This document shows positions 40,517 through 49,055 of a stretch of 64,000 nt of DNA, piece by piece. The notes under the pieces were generated by a model. It was given only the letters and a program-made list of their open reading frames with translations, was not told the DNA's origin and did no database searches. Every line of letters begins with the position of its first letter. Within the stretch, counting starts at the first letter, position 1. Source of the stretch: Moritella sp. JT01. GTDB lineage: Bacteria; Pseudomonadota; Gammaproteobacteria; Enterobacterales; Moritellaceae. A program made the position numbers and the translations under genes. The stretch covers positions 1-64,000 of the forward strand of contig NZ_LOCN01000030.1 in NCBI RefSeq assembly GCF_001574435.1, written 5' to 3'.

Positions 40517-41197
40517 TTATAGCAAGCTATCAATGTCACTGACTTGCCAATTGATCGGTTGTTGATGGCATGCCTGCAAACGAGTATTAATAGAAGAGAA
40601 ATGCTGACAACCAAAGAAACCACGACTTGCAGACAATGGCGATGGGTGCACACCTTCTAAAACATGATGTCGGCTGCGATCAATATGACGACCTTTCTTC
40701 TTGGCGTGATTACCCCATAATACAAAAATGATCTCTTTATCTTGTTGATTCAACAATTCGACCACATGATCAGTAAACGTCTCCCAACCTGATTTTGCAT
40801 GTGAATGTGCTTTCGCTTGCTCTACGGTTAGCACTGTATTTAACATTAAAATACCTTGTTGTGCCCACTCAACGAGATAACCATGATCAGGTGTATTAAA
40901 GTCGTCGAGATCAGTCGTTAATTCTTTATACATATTACGTAATGATGGTGGGATCTTAATGCCCGGTAATACCGAAAAACATAATCCATGTGCTTGTTCA
41001 GGACCGTGGTAAGGGTCCTGCCCCAATATAACCACTTTTACATCACTTAAAGGGGTTAATGAAAAAGCTTGAAATACATCGGTTTCTTTAGGATAGATGG
41101 TTTTCCCTGCAGCTCTTTCAGTCGAGATAAAATTTTGTAACTCTAAATAATATGCTTGCTGCTGTTCGTGCAACAAAAATTCTGACCACGTATTCAT
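40517..41197 (-). CDS. ung: Uracil-DNA glycosylase
   Basis: Family 1 UDG of 226 aa that removes uracil from DNA. It has [18 protein letters not shown] (catalytic Asp near 62), the uracil-contacting LLNTVLTV, and [17 protein letters not shown], the leucine-loop region. Typical length. Divergent from nfo, so two base-excision repair genes share this intergenic region. Confidence 0.96.
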   Translation of the reverse strand: MNTWSEFLLHEQQQAYYLELQNFISTERAAGKTIYPKETDVFQAFSLTPLSDVKVVILGQDPYHGPEQAHGLCFSVLPGIKIPPSLRNMYKELTTDLDDFNTPDHGYLVEWAQQGILMLNTVLTVEQAKAHSHAKSGWETFTDHVVELLNQQDKEIIFVLWGNHAKKKGRHIDRSRHHVLEGVHPSPLSASRGFFGCQHFSSINTRLQACHQQPINWQVSDIDSLL

Positions 41198-41318
41198 TAA
41201 TAGATCCCAAAGATTAGCATTGCCAAAAACTTAATTTTATCGTAAAAAGCCTCCTTTAAAACTGTTTTGTCATTAAATTGATTAAAAACGATGAATCCCG
41301 AAAATAATGGAGCAAAAA

Positions 41319-42170
41319 ATGACTAAATTTATTGGTGCGCACGTATCTGCAGCTGGCGGGGTGTGGAATGCCCCTAAAAATGCCCACGATTTAGGTGCAA
41401 CTGCATTTGCTCTATTTACCAAGAATCAACGTCGTTGGGATGCAAAACCACTGAATCCCGATGATATTCGTAAATTTAAAGCCAATTGCAAACGCTACAA
41501 TTTTACCTCGGCACAAATTTTACCGCACGATTCTTACTTGATTAACCTTGGCCACCCAGAAGCAGAGGCATTAGAAAAATCGCGTAATGCCTTTTATGAT
41601 GAAATGCACCGTTGCGAACAGCTAGGTTTAACCTTACTTAACTTTCATCCAGGTAGTCACTTACAAAAAATATCGGAATCGGAAAGCTTAAAACGCGTAG
41701 CAGAATCAATTAACCTCGCCCTTGAAAAATCAACGTCTGTCAAAGCTGTCATTGAAAATACCGCAGGCCAAGGAACAAACTTAGGTTACCGTTTTGAGCA
41801 CCTTGCCGAGATCATCGAACAAGTTGAAGATAAGAGTCGTGTGGGTGTTTGTATTGATACCTGCCACACCTTTGTCGCAGGATATGACTTACGTACCTTT
41901 GACGCTTGTGAAAAAACGTTTAGTGATTTTGAAAGCATTGTCGGCTTTAAATACCTCGCTGGTATGCACATTAATGACAGCAAAGTAGCGCTAGGCACGA
42001 AAGTTGATCGCCATCACAGCTTAGGCCAAGGTTTTATTGGCGAAGATGCCTTTAAATTTATTATGCAGGATGAACGCTTTAATGGTATACCTATGGTATT
42101 GGAAACAATAGATGATACTATTTGGGCTAATGAAATTGCTTGGTTACAGCAGTTAGCCGCAAATAAATAA
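41319..42170 (+). CDS. nfo: Endonuclease IV
   Basis: AP endonuclease of 283 aa with a TIM barrel and three zinc ions. Metal-binding segments: [37 protein letters not shown] and HINDSK. It cleaves 5' of abasic sites, the step after Ung. I use the ATG at 41319 with GGAG 7 nt upstream; the frame also has an ATG at 41307 without one. Confidence 0.95.
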   Translation: MTKFIGAHVSAAGGVWNAPKNAHDLGATAFALFTKNQRRWDAKPLNPDDIRKFKANCKRYNFTSAQILPHDSYLINLGHPEAEALEKSRNAFYDEMHRCEQLGLTLLNFHPGSHLQKISESESLKRVAESINLALEKSTSVKAVIENTAGQGTNLGYRFEHLAEIIEQVEDKSRVGVCIDTCHTFVAGYDLRTFDACEKTFSDFESIVGFKYLAGMHINDSKVALGTKVDRHHSLGQGFIGEDAFKFIMQDERFNGIPMVLETIDDTIWANEIAWLQQLAANK

Positions 42171-42283
42171 GGTATAGTAATACAAATTATATCAATGATT
42201 GTAAAAACCTAAACACGCGGAATCGAGTTTAGGTATTGAAAGGATTATCAACGAGGACTGTTGATACAAAATAGGGATGTAAT

Positions 42284-43027
42284 TTGAAATACTCAATAGA
42301 GCTTGTACCCCGTACATGGGAAATTTTAAACACTGAAGTCGAAGAAGTAAGCCAATTTAGTCAAATAAATACACTAAATATTCCAGACTTACTTCGCTTT
42401 GATATTCGTAGCTGGGATGCCTGCGATCGTCTACAAGATAAATTTGATGAAGTGATCCCTCACCTTCGAGCTATCGATTTTGATTTGAGAAGTGGCTTCC
42501 CATTAACCGATTTTTTCCGTCATAGTAAGATCAATTCTGTACTTGTCGTCGAAGGCGATCCACCACAGGATATTTCACATCGTACCTACCGTAATACATC
42601 ATGTGAACTCATTCGAATTATCAAAAAAGAACTGCCATATATGAAAGTGTACGCTGCAATCGATCAATATCGAACCAGTATGCGTAAAGAGCTCGATTAT
42701 ATCCACGATAAAATTGATGCTGGTGTTGACGGTTTCTTCACACAACCATTTTTTGATTTGAAATTTCTCGATGTATACATGGATATGCTACAGGGTACGG
42801 AAGTGTTTTGGGGGATGAGTCCAATTCACAGCGAAACAAGTAAGTCCTACTGGGAAAATAAAAATGATGTGGTCTTTCCAAGCGACTTCGAAGCAACGAA
42901 AGAATGGAATATTAACTTTGGTCGAGCCATGATCAAAAAGGTGCAAGCCAAAAATGATAATGTCTATTTTATGCCGATTAGAGCAAATGCCAGCGAATAT
43001 CTAGGCAACTTACTCGCCGAAGATTAA
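42284..43027 (+). CDS. Short methylenetetrahydrofolate reductase-like protein
   Basis: A 247-aa protein with the MTHFR fold: SIELVPR at the start (MetF has SFEFFPPR), VVEGDPPQ near 90 matching the FAD-binding Asp loop, and DAGVDGFFTQPFFDLKF near 145-161. MetF is about 296 aa, so this is a shortened paralog or distant relative; its substrate is not certain. The start is a TTG with AGGGA upstream. Single gene with its own terminator. Confidence 0.7.
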   Translation: MKYSIELVPRTWEILNTEVEEVSQFSQINTLNIPDLLRFDIRSWDACDRLQDKFDEVIPHLRAIDFDLRSGFPLTDFFRHSKINSVLVVEGDPPQDISHRTYRNTSCELIRIIKKELPYMKVYAAIDQYRTSMRKELDYIHDKIDAGVDGFFTQPFFDLKFLDVYMDMLQGTEVFWGMSPIHSETSKSYWENKNDVVFPSDFEATKEWNINFGRAMIKKVQAKNDNVYFMPIRANASEYLGNLLAED

Positions 43028-43058
43028 CGATATTACCGTTTAGCAGTAAACGCATACA

Positions 43059-43095
43059 TAAACCACTTACAACAAAAGCGAAGTGGTTTACTTTT
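43059..43095 (+). terminator. Terminator of the MTHFR-like gene
   Basis: A 10-bp stem (43059-43068 with 43081-43090), a 12-nt loop, then CTTTTT. It overlaps the stop codon of the convergent phasin gene. Confidence 0.7.
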
Positions 43096-43540
43096 TATCT
43101 CCGAGTTCCGCCAGTAACACATCCAACTTATCGTTTAATTGGTTAATTTTATCACTTTCAATACCGGTTAATTTTGCATAAGTCCGTTGGATTAGCTTTT
43201 CTAAGCCATGTAGCGAAATATGCTCCGCAGTGGTATGTAACTTAAATGCGTTATCAACCTTCTCACCCTGGCGTAGTAGCTCTTCAAAAAACATTGAAGA
43301 TTTTTCACCCGCTATATTAAGCCCATCAATGCTATTACTGTATGCCCCTAACCCAGCTAACCAAATCTGTCGAGCAAAATTCATTTTTGTCGCTAACGTA
43401 ATTTCAACAGCATCACAATCAACCTCTTTTTGAGATTCAATATCTGGATTATTGATATCATTAATAGCCACAAAGTTATCAATCAATACATTATTGTTAA
43501 CAACATCATTATTTACAGTACCGTTTTTATTCTGGCGCAT
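43088..43540 (-). CDS. Phasin-family protein
   Basis: A 150-aa protein of the PhaI/PhaF phasin type. The signature ARQIWLAGLGAYSNSIDG is near 56-73, followed by amphipathic helices (FFEELLRQGEKVDN) and a coiled-coil end. Phasins coat polyhydroxyalkanoate granules; no PHA synthase is in the window. The N-terminal 45 residues are Asn-rich and variable. Confidence 0.8.
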   Translation of the reverse strand: MRQNKNGTVNNDVVNNNVLIDNFVAINDINNPDIESQKEVDCDAVEITLATKMNFARQIWLAGLGAYSNSIDGLNIAGEKSSMFFEELLRQGEKVDNAFKLHTTAEHISLHGLEKLIQRTYAKLTGIESDKINQLNDKLDVLLAELGDKK

Positions 43541-43698
43541 TGTTAAATCTTACTATTGATACTAGGAACTATTAAGCATAGGTGTAATCGTCATAAATGA
43601 GAGCACAACTTGTACCGCTGTGATCTTAATTGCAAAATAAAAGACGATTATCAATTGAAACGCATTACGTAAAACTGGATTAAATACGAGTTAAGAGC

Positions 43699-44364
43699 CT
43701 AATTTATAGATAAAAACTGTGTTATATGCTGTGATATGTCATTTATTTGTTGTGGTGTAACTGTATGCTCTGCAGGGTAACGGCTATAGCAAGGCTCATA
43801 ACCTAAGGCTTCTAAATATTTTACGGCGTCTAATCCAAGAGACTCAGCAACAACAGGATCAGCACTACCATGATAAACATGAATCGGTAATGTAAGATTA
43901 TTCTTGTGTACCTCAATCGTTTTATACGTCGCAAAGTAACTCGACATCACCATTAATCCAGCCAATGGCTGCGAAAATGTGAGGGCACTTTGATATGCAA
44001 CAGCACCACCTTGAGAAAAACCAGCAACAATAATACGCGCGCTATCAATACCTCGATCAATCTCTCGTTGGATCAAATTTTGTACCTGCTCCACACTTAA
44101 CATGAGACCTGACATATCAATTTTTCGCTCAAGTGTCATTTCTAAGATGTCATACCATGCTGGCATTTTGTAACCATTATTAATGGTTACCTTAATTTCA
44201 GGTGCATGCGGAAAAACATAACGCACTTGATGTTCAACAGGTAATGCGAACATAGGGACTATAGGGGCAAAGTCATGACCGTTAGCGCCAAGTCCATGTA
44301 ACCAAATAACACTCGCATTTGCTGGTAGCTTAGGTTCGATTTCAACACAAGGTAAATATGTCAT
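43699..44364 (-). CDS. Carboxylesterase/phospholipase-type hydrolase
   Basis: A 221-aa alpha/beta hydrolase of the PF02230 group: WLHGLGANGHDF (oxyanion, about 18-29), nucleophile GFSQGGAVA near 115-123, Asp in HGSADPVV and His in PAEHTV. Cytoplasmic; relatives cleave short esters or lysophospholipids. Shine-Dalgarno AAGGA. Confidence 0.9.
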   Translation of the reverse strand: MTYLPCVEIEPKLPANASVIWLHGLGANGHDFAPIVPMFALPVEHQVRYVFPHAPEIKVTINNGYKMPAWYDILEMTLERKIDMSGLMLSVEQVQNLIQREIDRGIDSARIIVAGFSQGGAVAYQSALTFSQPLAGLMVMSSYFATYKTIEVHKNNLTLPIHVYHGSADPVVAESLGLDAVKYLEALGYEPCYSRYPAEHTVTPQQINDISQHITQFLSIN

Positions 44365-44499
44365 TATGTTTCCTTACAATAAGTTGTTTTTAGGGGATGG
44401 ATCATCGTATAAATTCACAACGAAACAACGATAACCATGTTAACTGACAATAAAGTGGTTATAATAGCGAAGTTATCTTTATTTATGGTGAGTTATTTA

Positions 44500-44949
44500 A
44501 TGAAAATTTGTAGTGTTGAACTAGCAGGCAATGAAGTAAATCTATGTTTCCTTTCTTTAAAAGATGGAATATTTGAACTTATTGAATGTCGTAAAAGAAA
44601 AATTACCTTAGCAAGTTCAACTGAAGCGTATCAAATGCGTCAGTTTCATAAAGAGTTTGCCCAACTAATGCAAGATTATAAAATTGAACATGTAGTGATC
44701 AAAGAACGTCTCACTAAAGGTAAATTTAGTGGTAGTTCAACAAGTTTCAAAGCAGAAGCAGCGATCCAACTGGTAGATAGCGTTGAAGTGAGCATGGTTT
44801 CACAAACGTACTACAAACAACTACTACTAGATCACCCGATCTTTGTTGATTTTTCAGAAACTGGTCTGAAAAAATTCCAACAAAATGCATTCACACTTGG
44901 TTGCCTATTCTTAAATGAAAAAGCAGCAAAGAACGCGATTGAATTATAA
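44500..44949 (+). CDS. DUF3010-family protein
   Basis: A 149-aa protein starting at the ATG at 44500. The sequence (MKICSVELAGNEVNLCFL, KERLTKGKFSGSSTSFKAEA) is typical of DUF3010, a family of unknown function in gammaproteobacteria. It has an RNase H-like look, but I cannot assign an activity. The longer frame from 44437 has no better ribosome site. Confidence 0.8.
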   Translation: MKICSVELAGNEVNLCFLSLKDGIFELIECRKRKITLASSTEAYQMRQFHKEFAQLMQDYKIEHVVIKERLTKGKFSGSSTSFKAEAAIQLVDSVEVSMVSQTYYKQLLLDHPIFVDFSETGLKKFQQNAFTLGCLFLNEKAAKNAIEL

Positions 44950-44968
44950 AGACATGTTGTAGTGTAAT

Positions 44969-45001
44969 AAGCAGACTAACTTATATTAGTCTGCTTTTTT
45001 T
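44969..45001 (+). terminator. Terminator of the DUF3010 gene
   Basis: An 11-bp stem (44969-44979 with 44986-44996), a 6-nt loop and a T-run. Confidence 0.88.
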
Positions 45002-45015
45002 ACTTTAAAATATAG

Positions 45016-45456
45016 CTAGGCAGTGAATAACGTCGGTTGTAACAATTTAATCTTATCAACAATGTCTGCAGGTACCGGCATTTTCTTATGCTTATGGTAA
45101 TCAACGAATACAATCACCCCTTCACCTTCTGCAACCACACGTTGTAAGTTATTGCTCCAAACCGCATATTTCATAATCAGTTTGTGCTCAGCAAATTCAG
45201 ACACTGTCGCGCCAATTTGAATAGTATCAGGCGATTTTAACGGTGCTTTAAAGCGACAATTCGTGGCTGCTAAAATGGGGCCGATACCATGCGCTTGCAT
45301 GTATTCCATTGCTTTAATTTGATTAAAATAACCAATCCGCGCTTGTTCAAAATAACGGAAATACACGGTATTATTAACATGCCCAAAGGCATCCATGTCA
45401 CCCCAGCGTACAATGTCATCGACAATAATGGGATACTGCTGTTTAAATTTATCCAT
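45016..45456 (-). CDS. Acyl-CoA thioesterase (hotdog fold)
   Basis: A 146-aa thioesterase of the 4-hydroxybenzoyl-CoA/YbgC type. It has RWGDMDAFGHVNNTVYFRYFE, the Asp catalytic motif of this fold. Substrate probably a short or medium acyl-CoA. Three in-frame ATGs (45477, 45465, 45456) are possible; 45456 gives the usual start, so the N-terminus is uncertain by up to seven residues. Confidence 0.85.
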   Translation of the reverse strand: MDKFKQQYPIIVDDIVRWGDMDAFGHVNNTVYFRYFEQARIGYFNQIKAMEYMQAHGIGPILAATNCRFKAPLKSPDTIQIGATVSEFAEHKLIMKYAVWSNNLQRVVAEGEGVIVFVDYHKHKKMPVPADIVDKIKLLQPTLFTA

Positions 45457-45492
45457 AAAATTCATTCCATTAATCATAACTAAAATAAAGAG

Positions 45493-46392
45493 CTAAAACA
45501 AAGGACCAAAACGCGCGACAATCGGGTTGTGATCAGATGCTGTGGTTTCATAAGATGAAGCACTTATTTGTTGTAACCCTCTAAAATAAATATCGTCGAG
45601 AGAATGACCAAATGCAGTTTCACGCACATCATTTTTATAAACCAATTGCTGTAACTCAACACTTGCCGTCACCTCAAGCAACCGATTCAAACGCTTGTTC
45701 GTCCAAGTATTGAAATCACCAGCCATGATCACAGGCCCCTGATGCTGACGAATAACAGAAATCACGCTTTCTAGTTGCTGATTAAATTCATCAACACCCA
45801 GTGTAAAGTTGATCATATGCATATTAGCAACAAGCAGAGGTTCATCACTGCCCGCCCAAGAATAATAGCTAATCAGTGACGATTTAGGAAAACGAATCCA
45901 AGGTTCGGCTAATGTTTTTTTACACACCGATATCGGTTCGATTTTACTTGCCGTTAATACACCCATCGACTGCTTATAAATACTAAAAGCTTCAACTTGT
46001 GTCCAACTTAACTCATATTGCTGCATCAATTGATGTAATAAAAAGCTTAATTTAGCTTCTTGTAAAATGATCAAATCATTTTGTTCAATTAAGGTCGTTA
46101 ACTCTGAACGCCAGTTATCACCCTGTTGCTTATAAATGTTCCAATCAACAATACTAAATTCAGCAGGTAATGAAGACTGTTCTACATCAGAGTTGCTATT
46201 AGTTAAAAAGGTAGGACATGTGCTTGCAGAGTCATTAACAAAACCAAATTGTTCGCTCTTAATTGATGTTGAGCCCGTTGCTTCCCATGAAGAGTTTAAT
46301 TTTGGAATCTCAGCGATATCAAAACAGCCCGACAAAGAGAAGACAAGGGTAAAAATAATGGCCGCACGAGAAAAATTATAATTCATGTTCAT
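45493..46392 (-). CDS. Endonuclease/exonuclease/phosphatase lipoprotein
   Basis: A 299-aa protein with a lipobox (LSGC, C23) and an EEP-fold catalytic domain: VDWNIYK near 82, LILQEAKL near 109, MAGDFNTW near 222 and ASDHNPIVA near the end. It may be a periplasmic nuclease or phosphodiesterase on the outer membrane; relatives include E. coli YafD. Target unknown. Confidence 0.85.
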   Translation of the reverse strand: MNMNYNFSRAAIIFTLVFSLSGCFDIAEIPKLNSSWEATGSTSIKSEQFGFVNDSASTCPTFLTNSNSDVEQSSLPAEFSIVDWNIYKQQGDNWRSELTTLIEQNDLIILQEAKLSFLLHQLMQQYELSWTQVEAFSIYKQSMGVLTASKIEPISVCKKTLAEPWIRFPKSSLISYYSWAGSDEPLLVANMHMINFTLGVDEFNQQLESVISVIRQHQGPVIMAGDFNTWTNKRLNRLLEVTASVELQQLVYKNDVRETAFGHSLDDIYFRGLQQISASSYETTASDHNPIVARFGPLF

Positions 46393-46633
46393 ATCACATA
46401 ATCAAAATATATCTTATTATACTGAATAAAATAGAATTAATTCAAAACTAATATCATTATTGTTTCAAAATAGTGTCATATCGCAAAAAACGGCCAAAAA
46501 AAAGCACTAAATAATACAAATAGAGATTAATTTCAAAAACTTAAACCTAATCACATTTTAATTAACTTATAATCAACTAACTCGCCGTTAATAACATGCT
46601 CACTAACGGCGGTCATACTATCCATTAACGAAC
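46393..46633. other. Intergenic region, no feature recognised
   Basis: An AT-rich stretch of 241 bp. I see no gene, clear terminator or operator. Confidence 0.4.
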
Positions 46634-47875
46634 TTACGCGAGCATCCCCATCATCGACAATACTTGGAAGATAACCACGCAAACGGAAAATATCATCACA
46701 ACAGCCATACGTGTATAACCACCAGTAACCAGAAAGTCAGTCGTTGGTAAATGCTTACGCGCCTGAAAAGCGAGTGCGACAGGTGTAAACAAAGCAAATA
46801 CAGCGGCAGCGAAGCCCGCATAACCAATGGCGTAGATAAAGCCATTTGGAAATAGCACACCGCCTATCATTGGCGGTACAAATGTGACTAAAGCCGTTTT
46901 ACTACGACCAGACAAAGTATCATCGAGTTTCAATAAATCAGTAAGAAAATCAAATAAACCTAATGCCACGCCCAAAAACGATGTTGCTACAGCAAAATTT
47001 GCAAATAACTGTAACGTAATGGCTAATGTAACACCCGACCCCGTAGACTCTAACGCAGAAACGAGTGCACCCATATTGCCACCTTCAGCAATAACAGCAG
47101 CAAAACCATCGCGACCAATCACAGTGAAACTCGCAAGTAACCAGATTAGATATATCGTCAGTGCTAATAAACTTCCGTAACGGATGGAGTTAACGACTTT
47201 CGCGCTGTCTTTTTTATAATATTTAACCAAGCTTGGGATATTAGAATGAAAACCAAAACACACCATTAATGACGGTATTGCTGCCCAACTATAAGGTAAG
47301 CGTTCTGTCATCTCGGCAAGTGGCTGCAATAAAGAAAAGTTTGCGTCACTAAGCAAGCTGAAAATGGCGATACTAAAAGTGATCACCATCCCACCTAACA
47401 TTGCAGAAGTAAAACGATCAACTGCTTTGGTACTAAAGCTCACAATCAAGCCAAGTAGGACTGCAAAAGCAAAACTAGCGACAGACTGATCAAGTTCAAT
47501 ACCTAAACCCGATTGTAAGCTGTGCCCCAACATCGAGCCACCACCCGAGATATAGGCATATACTAAGATATAACTCACAAACATCACTGACAAACCATTC
47601 AATATACGTAATGATGTCGGTAACAAGGCCTTTGTCATTGAATCAAAATTAACACCATGCTTAAATTTTTGGTTCGCTTCAAGTAAGTAAAGTGCTGAAC
47701 TATACATGCAGTACCAAGATACACACAAAAATAACACCGCCCAGCCAAACCACATATTTGATGTTAATACGGGTAGCGAAAACATACCGGCACCGATGCT
47801 GGTACCCGTAATAATAAATACGCCACCCAGCGAGGATGGTTGTTCGTCTTGACTGGCTGTCATTACTTCAGACAT
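46634..47875 (-). CDS. Aromatic amino acid permease (Mtr/TnaB/TyrP)
   Basis: A 413-aa transporter with about 11 membrane helices. The first helix has the family motif GGVFIITGTSIGAGMFSLPV and a PSLMVCFGFHSNIPSLV segment near 205. It probably takes up tryptophan or tyrosine with a proton. It starts 4 bp after trpR, with its Shine-Dalgarno in the end of trpR, so the two are coupled. The link to TrpR favours tryptophan as substrate. Confidence 0.88.
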   Translation of the reverse strand: MSEVMTASQDEQPSSLGGVFIITGTSIGAGMFSLPVLTSNMWFGWAVLFLCVSWYCMYSSALYLLEANQKFKHGVNFDSMTKALLPTSLRILNGLSVMFVSYILVYAYISGGGSMLGHSLQSGLGIELDQSVASFAFAVLLGLIVSFSTKAVDRFTSAMLGGMVITFSIAIFSLLSDANFSLLQPLAEMTERLPYSWAAIPSLMVCFGFHSNIPSLVKYYKKDSAKVVNSIRYGSLLALTIYLIWLLASFTVIGRDGFAAVIAEGGNMGALVSALESTGSGVTLAITLQLFANFAVATSFLGVALGLFDFLTDLLKLDDTLSGRSKTALVTFVPPMIGGVLFPNGFIYAIGYAGFAAAVFALFTPVALAFQARKHLPTTDFLVTGGYTRMAVVMIFSVCVVIFQVLSMMGMLA

Positions 47876-47879
47876 ATAC

Positions 47880-48143
47880 CTACTTCCTAATTAATAATGT
47901 TTGTAATAATTCTTTTTCAATATTACTCATTGATTTCAAATTATTTGAACCTCGAGTAATAGTGGCAATACTAATATTGTGTATTTTCGCTATTTCGCGC
48001 TGTGATCGCTCGCCTAGCAAAAGTTCTTTATAAACTAAAGCACGGGCATTAACGGCATTTAATTCTTCCGGTGAAAACAACAATGGAAGGACTAGTGAAA
48101 TATCGTCCTTATTTGATATATCTAAAAGTAATTCATTGATCAT
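47880..48143 (-). CDS. trpR: Trp operon repressor TrpR
   Basis: An 87-aa all-helical dimeric repressor with the TrpR helix-turn-helix: GERSQREIAKIHNISIATITRGSNNLK near 47-73 (E. coli has GEMSQREL and GIATITRGSN). With bound tryptophan it represses aromatic biosynthesis and transport. It is co-transcribed with an aromatic permease here. A 9-6-9 dyad lies 31 bp upstream. Confidence 0.93.
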   Translation of the reverse strand: MINELLLDISNKDDISLVLPLLFSPEELNAVNARALVYKELLLGERSQREIAKIHNISIATITRGSNNLKSMSNIEKELLQTLLIRK

Positions 48144-48448
48144 ACTATAAAATCATCGCACCTGAACTGTAATGGTGTAATGGTACAGCATTACACCCTA
48201 AACTATCAAGTTTAATTATTCTAGACACTTGAATAATTCGTCGAGAGACAAAAACAAGTAAACACCTTTGCAGAGTCTTCTTTACGAATATGCTACTATA
48301 TGGCTAATTCGAGTTCCAATACGTGATGACATGCAGCAGTTAGGCAATGGCATAAAAATTCGAAAAATGCATTACAGTGATACAGCTAAGAACAGTAGAA
48401 ATAAACCTACCTTAGCTACAAGTTAAACAATCATAAGAGCTATTTATA
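48144..48448. promoter_or_regulatory. trpR / Nudix divergent region with a 9-6-9 dyad
   Basis: A 305-bp divergent region. The inverted repeat GGTGTAATG / CATTACACC (48174-48182 and 48189-48197, spacer GTACAG) lies 31 bp before the trpR ATG, a likely promoter position. It lacks the CTAG core of E. coli trp operators and its half-site spacing differs from a TyrR box by 2 bp. The rest holds no gene I can see. Confidence 0.55.
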
Positions 48449-48982
48449 ATGATCAACCAAATGCCCGTCCTTCGTTCTACTATCCATCCAGATGTAACCG
48501 CACCTAAAAATACTGACCAACGAGTCGCAACACGTGGCATTATTACTCAAGGTGAAGAGATCTTATTAATCTTCACTGCGCGCTACCATGATTACAGTTT
48601 ACCGGGTGGCGGATTGCATGACGATGAAGACATCATTACCGGTTTAATTCGAGAAGTGGAAGAAGAAACAGGCGCCGAAAATATTCATAACGTTGTACCT
48701 TACGGTAGTTACGAAGAACTTCGCCCTTGGTATAAAGACGGCTTTGATAGTATCCAAATGCTATCCTATTGCTTTACTTGTAATGCCAATAAAAAATTAG
48801 GCTCGCCACGCTTAGAAGAAAATGAAATCAAAAATGGCGTTCGCGCGCTATGGATCAATATCCACGATGCAATTGCGCATAACCTTGACGTTATAGCGAG
48901 CCACCCTAGAGCGGGCCTGTCAATTGAGCGAGAGACCTACCTACTACAAAAAATAGCCAACGATATCGTTATAAAATGTTGA
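48449..48982 (+). CDS. Nudix hydrolase
   Basis: A 177-aa Nudix protein. The box runs from GGGLHDDED to REVEEETGAE (about 51-76), with the metal-binding REVEEE core complete. The first strand (RGIITQGEEILLIFTARYHDYSLPGG) is also typical. It hydrolyses a nucleoside diphosphate derivative; substrate not predictable. Single gene. Confidence 0.88.
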   Translation: MINQMPVLRSTIHPDVTAPKNTDQRVATRGIITQGEEILLIFTARYHDYSLPGGGLHDDEDIITGLIREVEEETGAENIHNVVPYGSYEELRPWYKDGFDSIQMLSYCFTCNANKKLGSPRLEENEIKNGVRALWINIHDAIAHNLDVIASHPRAGLSIERETYLLQKIANDIVIKC

Positions 48983-49055
48983 TTGTTTGATTGGTTGTGC
49001 AGTCCCCTTTATTGTATTCTTAACCTAAGGATAGAGTTCAATAAAGGTATTACCT

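Noticed and set aside
48174-48197. TyrR box or trp operator upstream of trpR
   Set aside because: The dyad lacks the CTAG core and its TGTAA/TTACA half-sites span 20 bp, not 18.
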